64,000 nt of DNA from Alphaproteobacteria bacterium (GTDB lineage: Bacteria; Pseudomonadota; Alphaproteobacteria; Rickettsiales; UBA3002), in assembly GCA_022841525.1 (NCBI GenBank), contig JALHRI010000002.1, forward strand, positions 18,411 through 82,410, read 5' to 3'. The notes beneath the pieces were generated by a model. That model had not been told where the DNA came from. It saw only the letters and a program-made list of their open reading frames with translations, and searched no databases. This document shows positions 58,399-64,000 of this stretch, piece by piece. The translations under genes and the position numbers were made by a program. Position 1 is the first letter of the stretch. Every line of letters starts with the position of its first letter.

Positions 58399-58524
58399 GA
58401 GAGGCTCCACAAAAAATTGATGGCTGTGTTTAGCCCGATTTTTCTATGCGATCAAGCATGCAGCTACTTCCCGGTAGAAATTTGTATGTGCATGATGCGC
58501 AGCAAGAAGGAGGGCATTTTCGCC

Positions 58525-58875
58525 ATGCAATCAGCAAGCTACCACATCACCGTGAATCAGGGCAGCCATTTTACGCTGCCGATTACCTGGAAAGACCAGA
58601 ATCAAGTACCGATCAACCTCACCGGATTTACCGCGCGTATGCAAGCGCGTCGCACCCATGATGCGACGACGCATTTCATCGAACTAACAACCGAGAATGG
58701 TGGCATTACGCTTGGCGGTGCCGCAGGAACCATTACGTTGAGCTTGAGTGCTGCGGCAACCGCCGCCATCAGCGCTGAGACAGGCGTGTGGGATTTAGAA
58801 CTCATCTCCTCGGGTGGGATTGTGACGCGCTTGATTCAGGGCGAGATCACCATCAGCAAGGAAGTGACGCGATGA
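58525..58875 (+). CDS. phage baseplate/tail-associated-like small protein
   Basis: MQSASYHITVNQGSHFTLPITWKDQNQVPINLTGFTARMQAR...WDLELISSGGIVTRLIQGEITISKEVTR; overlaps the tail-fibre ORF (ATGA). Confidence 0.6.
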   Translation: MQSASYHITVNQGSHFTLPITWKDQNQVPINLTGFTARMQARRTHDATTHFIELTTENGGITLGGAAGTITLSLSAAATAAISAETGVWDLELISSGGIVTRLIQGEITISKEVTR

Positions 58876-61100
58876 GCAGTGTTATCGTGCAGCCGCTAGT
58901 ACACCATCTTGAGATTGCTGGTGAGGTGCAATACGCGACGATCCTTCAGGAACAGATTTCACTGGCCACGCTTGGGATACAAGGTCCGCAAGGGATTCAG
59001 GGCGCCGTAGGCCCTGCCGGCCCAGAAGGCCCCCCGGGAAGTGGTGGCAGCGTGGATCATGGTGCGCTGACGGGTCTTGGCGATGATGACCATCCACAAT
59101 ATCACAACAACGCGCGCGGTGATGCGCGTTATGCCGCGCTCTCGCATACGCATGCTATCGCCCATGTCACGGGGCTGCAACCCGCACTGGATGGTAAGCA
59201 GCCTTTAGCTACGGTGCTGACAAACACCACCGCTTCGTTCACCACCGCGCAGGAAAGCAAACTGGCAGGCATTGCCGCAGGTGCTGAGGTGAACGTGAAT
59301 GCGGATTGGAGTGCAGTTTCAGGCGATGCGCAGATTCTTAATAAACCAACGATTCCCACACTCACCAGCCAACTCACGAACGATAGCGGATTTTTAACCT
59401 CCGCACCGGTGACTTCGGTTGCGGGTAAAACCGGTGCGGTGACATTAGCAGCGGCGGATATTGCCAGTGGCACGCTGATGGATGCCCGTGTTGCGGCTAG
59501 CAACGTCACGCAGCATCAGGCGGCACTCACTATTGCCAGCACGCAAGTAACGGGCACCAAAACCAGCGGCTATATTTCCGATTTTGCAGAAAGTGTCGAT
59601 GACCGTGTTGCCGCGTTGTTAGTAGCAGGCAGCAATGTGACGCTAACCTATAATGATGTCGCCAACACTTTGACTGTTGCTTCTACAGGAGGTGGTGGCA
59701 TTTCGGATGGTGACAAAGGTGACATCACCGTATCGGGAAGTGGTGCGACCTGGACGATTGATAACGGTGTAGTGAATACCGCTAAGCTAGGCGGTGACAT
59801 TACCACGGCGGGGAAAGCACTTCTTGATGACGCAGATGCAGCAGCGCAGCGCGCCACGCTGGGACTTGGTACACTCGCCACGCAAAGCGGCACGTTTAGC
59901 GGTACATCGAGTGGCGCCAATACGGGCGATGTAACACTCGCAGGGACGCCAAACTACATCACGATTTCTGGGCAGGTGATTACGCGCAGTGCAGTAGATT
60001 TAAGTGGTACGCATGTTACCGGTACGCTGGCTGCAGCACGCTTTCCCGCACTGACGGGCGATGTAACCACCACGGCAGGTAACTTAGCAACAACCATCGC
60101 GAACCTGGCTGTCACTAACGCAAAGATCAATGACTTAGCATGGAGCAAAGTGACCGGCACGCCGACGACACTTTCGGGCTACGGCATCACCGGTGCGCAA
60201 GCAGGAGTGCAGTTTCAGGACGAGGGAAGTAATCTCGGCACATCCGGCACGGCGACGACGGTCAATTTCACTGGCTCTGGCGTCAGCGCTTCACGCACGG
60301 GCGACACGGTTACGGTCAACGTTTCGGGCGGCGGTGGAGGCGGTGGAGCAGTGGACAGTGTGTTTGGCCGCACGGGGGTTGTGGTTGCGGCCTCTGGTGA
60401 TTATACCACAACGCAAGTGACGGAAGGCACGAATCTGTATCATACCGATGCACGGGCGCGCAGTGCGGTGGTGGTCAATAATGTGACCGCGACGTATACC
60501 GACAAAGCACCAAGTGTGGATGCAGCACGTGCAGCATTTGAGTTTCGTGACCAGCAGCAGGCACACGGCGCGATGCCTTATGTTATCGGCACGTATTACA
60601 ATATAGCAAGAGCCTCTCTTGGGCTGGTAACAACGACAGGCGTTGCGGGTAGGCTTATCATGTCATCCGCTTGGTTTGCCAGAGCGTTTAACATTGACCG
60701 CATCGGGATACAATGCACCACGAACGTAGCAAGCGCGCAGGGGCGGCTGTGTATCTACGAATCGAATGCAGACGGATGGCCGACTAACCTGCTGTATGAA
60801 TCAGCTAACCTTGATTTCTCAACCACAGGATTCAAGGAAGTGACGCTGAGTTTTAGTTTTAGTGCGAAGAAACTTTATTGGTTTGGACTGCTTACCAGCT
60901 CAACGGCTGCCACACGCTCGGTGCAAAACACCATTAATCCTCAGCTTGGCCTTACCAGTACGACAGGCACCACGCAGCAAGCGATTATTCTTCGCGCCGG
61001 ATTAACCTATGCCAATCCGCTTCCCAATCCATTCAGCTTCACAACTGCTGACTTGAATAACACCACGCAACCCCCATCTGTTACTTTCAGAGTAGTCTAA
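58872..61100 (+). CDS. phage tail-fibre-like protein with collagen-like segment
   Basis: GIQGPQGIQGAVGPAGPEGPPG; DHGALTGLGDDDHPQYHNNARGDARYAALSHTHAIAHVTGLQPALDGKQPL; SVFGRTGVVVAASGDYTTTQVTEGTNLYHTDARARSAV. Confidence 0.8.
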   Translation: MSSVIVQPLVHHLEIAGEVQYATILQEQISLATLGIQGPQGIQGAVGPAGPEGPPGSGGSVDHGALTGLGDDDHPQYHNNARGDARYAALSHTHAIAHVTGLQPALDGKQPLATVLTNTTASFTTAQESKLAGIAAGAEVNVNADWSAVSGDAQILNKPTIPTLTSQLTNDSGFLTSAPVTSVAGKTGAVTLAAADIASGTLMDARVAASNVTQHQAALTIASTQVTGTKTSGYISDFAESVDDRVAALLVAGSNVTLTYNDVANTLTVASTGGGGISDGDKGDITVSGSGATWTIDNGVVNTAKLGGDITTAGKALLDDADAAAQRATLGLGTLATQSGTFSGTSSGANTGDVTLAGTPNYITISGQVITRSAVDLSGTHVTGTLAAARFPALTGDVTTTAGNLATTIANLAVTNAKINDLAWSKVTGTPTTLSGYGITGAQAGVQFQDEGSNLGTSGTATTVNFTGSGVSASRTGDTVTVNVSGGGGGGGAVDSVFGRTGVVVAASGDYTTTQVTEGTNLYHTDARARSAVVVNNVTATYTDKAPSVDAARAAFEFRDQQQAHGAMPYVIGTYYNIARASLGLVTTTGVAGRLIMSSAWFARAFNIDRIGIQCTTNVASAQGRLCIYESNADGWPTNLLYESANLDFSTTGFKEVTLSFSFSAKKLYWFGLLTSSTAATRSVQNTINPQLGLTSTTGTTQQAIILRAGLTYANPLPNPFSFTTADLNNTTQPPSVTFRVV

Positions 61101-61306
61101 TGCGATATCACACACATGAACTCGACGGAATCAAAACGCAAATAGCATGGGATAAAGACGATTATCTCGCTGCGATCTCTGACCTTGAAAGTCATATTAC
61201 GCAGCGCAGATTGCGTGATGCCGTAACCAGCGAAGAAGGCGCAAGATGGCTGCGCGGGATTGAGGATGAGATTGCTGAGTTGCGTAGTGAGCTGGCGTTG
61301 ATTTGA
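61100..61306 (+). CDS. small hypothetical protein (68 aa), possible tail-cassette accessory
   Basis: MRYHTHELDGIKTQIAWDKDDYLAAISDLESHITQRRLRDAVTSEEGARWLRGIEDEIAELRSELALI; stop-start overlap with the upstream fibre gene. Confidence 0.55.
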   Translation: MRYHTHELDGIKTQIAWDKDDYLAAISDLESHITQRRLRDAVTSEEGARWLRGIEDEIAELRSELALI

Positions 61307-61308
61307 AC

Positions 61309-63174
61309 TCACGCACGTAGTTTGCGTATGGCTTCCGGTGCAAATAACGCCGTGATTTCGCGTACCATCGTGTCGCCGAGTTGTTCGACATCGTGCAGTG
61401 TGACGGCGCGGCGGTAATAACGCGTGACATCATGACCAATGCCGATGGCGAGCAGCTCTACGGACTCATCGCGTTCGATATGGGCGATCACCTCACGCAG
61501 ATGACGATCAAGATAGCTGCCCGTATTGGCAGAAAGCGTAGAATCATCCACCGGCGCACCGTCAGAGATCACCATGAGAATGCGGCGATATTCGCGCCGT
61601 GCACGCAGGCGGTCATACGCCCACCAGACGGCTTCGCCGTCGATATTTTCCTTGAGGATGCCGTCTTTAAGCATCAAGGCCAGATTGCGGCGCGCGCGGT
61701 GAAAGCGTGTATCCGCCGATTTGTAAATGATGTGCCGCAGATCGTTCAGACGCCCGGGTTCACCCGGTCTGCCATCATTCAGCCAGGCTTTGCGGCTCTC
61801 GCCGCCTTTCCACTCGCGCGTGGTGAAGCCGAGCACTTCCACTTTCACTCCGCAGCGCTCGAGCGTGCGCGCTAAAATATCTGCTGAGAGCGCGGCAATC
61901 GTAATCGGTCTGCCGCGCATGGATCCGGAATTGTCAATCAGCAGTGATACGACGGTATCGCGAAACGGCGCGTCATGTTCTTGTTTGTAAATGTCGGTAA
62001 TATCAGGCCGCGCCACGACGCGGGCGAGGCGAGCATTATCCATCATCCCGTCGTCGAGTTCATAGACCCAGCGGCGCGTCTGCTGCGCCAGAAGCAGTCG
62101 TTGCAAGCGCGTGGCAAGCCTGCTGGATACGGTGTGATAGGCGCGGATTTTTTCTTGCAACTGCGCATTCAGGCGAATCACATCTTCGCTGCTCATCAGT
62201 TTTTCAGCTGGTACGATTTCATCAAACGCGGTGGTGTAGGCGCGGTAATCATCGCTGACGGCGAAGGCGGAGAACTCCGGCGCATTGGGGCTATGGCGCG
62301 GTTCGTCGGGCACTTCCGGTTCTTCCTCGGAAATTTCCTCGCCGCTGGTTTCCGCCGGCGCGCTTTCTTCAGATTCGATTTCAGAAATATCGTCATTGTC
62401 GCTGGAGAGATCCGCTTCTTCGCGGTCAAACTCTTCTGGCTCCGGGGCGCTAGTTTCTTCCTCACGAATGCCGATTGCCTCGGTGGTATGGCCGCTTTCA
62501 TCTTGCAGCTGTTTGAGATCCGCCAGCATCTCGGCGCTGAGCAGATCCAGATCGTGCAGCCAGGAGAGGATATGCTGAAAAAACGCGCGCGGCGAGGCGA
62601 GGTTTTCTTTCATACCTGCAAGATGGGGGGCTAGTTTTTTCTCCATCAGCGGGGCGTAGCTGCGCACGAGGGGGGCAATGGCATCTGGCGGCGGTGCGCC
62701 GGTGAGCGCTTGACGCAGCGTGAATGCCGCAATGTCGTGCAGTGGTGGCGCACTCGATAAATTCTGCTGCTCGTAGCCTTCCTGCTTACAATAAATTTCG
62801 TGACGGTGGGCGAGATTCGCCGCCATTCCTGGCATGTGCGGCGTACCCAGCGCTTCGATACGCATGATCTCCAGCCCGTCCATCATCGCTTGCGTTGCCG
62901 CGTGCGCTCCGCGAAGTTGGGCGTGCGTTTGCGGCAGGTGGTATCGGTGTGCAAGTGCTGCCAGATCGGCCTGACCCCGCAGATGACGGCGCTTGCGGCT
63001 GGTGTCATCGCTATCATGGGTGAAGGTGTAAATGGTTTCGGCAAGCTGCAAGGGGGCATCACGCTGCAAATTCAGCCCGCCGTGAAGTTCGAGTTTTTCG
63101 TTGCCGGAAATGGCGCGCGCAGCGCGGGAAAGGGCGTCTAAAAAATCGGGGGGATAGGGGGTGGTCGGCGGCAT
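61309..63174 (-). CDS. cobT: cobaltochelatase subunit CobT
   Basis: Acidic linker; VWA-type [65 protein letters not shown]; next to cobS. Confidence 0.95.
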   Translation of the reverse strand: MPPTTPYPPDFLDALSRAARAISGNEKLELHGGLNLQRDAPLQLAETIYTFTHDSDDTSRKRRHLRGQADLAALAHRYHLPQTHAQLRGAHAATQAMMDGLEIMRIEALGTPHMPGMAANLAHRHEIYCKQEGYEQQNLSSAPPLHDIAAFTLRQALTGAPPPDAIAPLVRSYAPLMEKKLAPHLAGMKENLASPRAFFQHILSWLHDLDLLSAEMLADLKQLQDESGHTTEAIGIREEETSAPEPEEFDREEADLSSDNDDISEIESEESAPAETSGEEISEEEPEVPDEPRHSPNAPEFSAFAVSDDYRAYTTAFDEIVPAEKLMSSEDVIRLNAQLQEKIRAYHTVSSRLATRLQRLLLAQQTRRWVYELDDGMMDNARLARVVARPDITDIYKQEHDAPFRDTVVSLLIDNSGSMRGRPITIAALSADILARTLERCGVKVEVLGFTTREWKGGESRKAWLNDGRPGEPGRLNDLRHIIYKSADTRFHRARRNLALMLKDGILKENIDGEAVWWAYDRLRARREYRRILMVISDGAPVDDSTLSANTGSYLDRHLREVIAHIERDESVELLAIGIGHDVTRYYRRAVTLHDVEQLGDTMVREITALFAPEAIRKLRA

Positions 63175-64000
63175 TACGCCACGCGTTCGAGTTCAAGATT
63201 AAACGTGCGCTGGAAATATTCGGCGATGACTGGCCGCTCCGTTTCGTCGCATTTGTTCAGGAAGCTCACGCGGAAGGCAAGGGCGCTGTCACCGTCAAAA
63301 ATATCGGTGTTTTCTGCCCAGGAAATTACAGTGCGCGGCGACATGACGGTGGAAATATCGCCCTGCATAAATCCGCTGCGGGTGAGATTGGCGGTGGCCA
63401 CCATTTGCGCGATGATGGCTTGCTTAGCCTTACTGGCGGCGTATTGCGGCAGCTTGGCAAGAATCATGCGGGTTTCCACATCCGCCGGTAAATAATTGAG
63501 GGTGGCGACGATGTTCCAACGATCCATCTGCCCTTGATTGATGGCGTGGGTGCCGTGATACAAACCAGATGCATCGCCTAGGCCAATGGTGTTAGCGGTT
63601 GCGAACATGCGAAAGCACGGATGCGGTGTGATGACGGAGTTTTGATCCAGCAATGTGAGCTTGCCTTTGGCTTCCAAAATACGCTGAATCACGAACATGA
63701 CATCGGGGCGTCCGGCATCGTATTCATCGAACACGAGGGCGACGCCGCGGCGCAGCGCCCAGGGAATAATGCCTTCCTGAAAAGCGGTGATTTGTTTGCC
63801 GTCTTTGAGTACAATCGCGTCGCGCCCAATCAGATCGGTGCGGCTGACATGACTATCGAGGTTGATGCGGATGCACGGCCAGTTGAGCCGCGCGGCCACC
63901 TGCTCGATATGGGTGGATTTGCCGGTGCCGTGATAGCCCTGAATCAGCACGCGGCGATTGTGAATGAAGCCGGCTAAAATCGCCTTGGTGGTGGCCGGAT
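63174..64000 (-). CDS. cobS: cobaltochelatase subunit CobS (N-terminus outside the window)
   Basis: [72 protein letters not shown]+; frame open to the window edge. Confidence 0.94.
   Translation of the reverse strand, partial: PATTKAILAGFIHNRRVLIQGYHGTGKSTHIEQVAARLNWPCIRINLDSHVSRTDLIGRDAIVLKDGKQITAFQEGIIPWALRRGVALVFDEYDAGRPDVMFVIQRILEAKGKLTLLDQNSVITPHPCFRMFATANTIGLGDASGLYHGTHAINQGQMDRWNIVATLNYLPADVETRMILAKLPQYAASKAKQAIIAQMVATANLTRSGFMQGDISTVMSPRTVISWAENTDIFDGDSALAFRVSFLNKCDETERPVIAEYFQRTFNLELERVA

Noticed and set aside
58525-61306. Complete prophage
   Set aside because: Only tail-fibre-type genes are present; no structural, replication, integration or lysis genes, flanked by phbA and cobT.
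61975-62634. 219-aa plus-strand ORF opposite cobT
   Set aside because: Complement of the acidic CobT linker; Phe/Arg-rich antisense artefact.

Overview
The window is a dense, mostly housekeeping segment of an alphaproteobacterial chromosome. Supporting markers are an NDUFS4-type complex I subunit, hemC-hemD-mitofilin-like-hemY order, gatCAB, tatABC-serS-surE-pcm-nlpD, yajC-secD, phbAB, cobST and a DUF2610-like protein. Recognisable genes include topA, dprA, plsY, ruvX, gatCAB, tRNA-Arg(CCG), znuBC, hemY/D/C, tsaD, a TpsB/FhaC-type transporter, dgt, a brnTA toxin-antitoxin pair, argS, nagZ, tatABC (tatA is missing from the ORF track), serS, surE, pcm, nlpD, phr, galU, rpmG, yajC, secD, gltX, a trmJ-like gene, ispA, xseB, gyrA, coaD, an SLT transglycosylase, xth, erpA, phbB, phbA, a three-gene phage-tail-fibre-like cassette, cobT and cobS (partial). 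The most striking signal beyond genes is a set of distinct palindromic elements. Two sit in frame inside conserved protein genes (a photolyase and a TrmJ-like methyltransferase). Others form C-terminal tails, stop codons or start-codon junctions (tatB/tatC, serS/surE, surE/pcm, an eight-cysteine protein). The architecture recalls Rickettsia palindromic elements. Other candidates are two paralogous glycine-rich membrane-protein genes preceded by matching Pho-box-like direct repeats, an AT-richer accessory island between gyrA and coaD (an ankyrin protein, a protein with an apparent internal duplication, and a possible coaD 5' remnant), an orphan tail-fibre cassette, and paired dyad operators at brnTA. 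All calls come from reading the sequence and translations; no database search was run.
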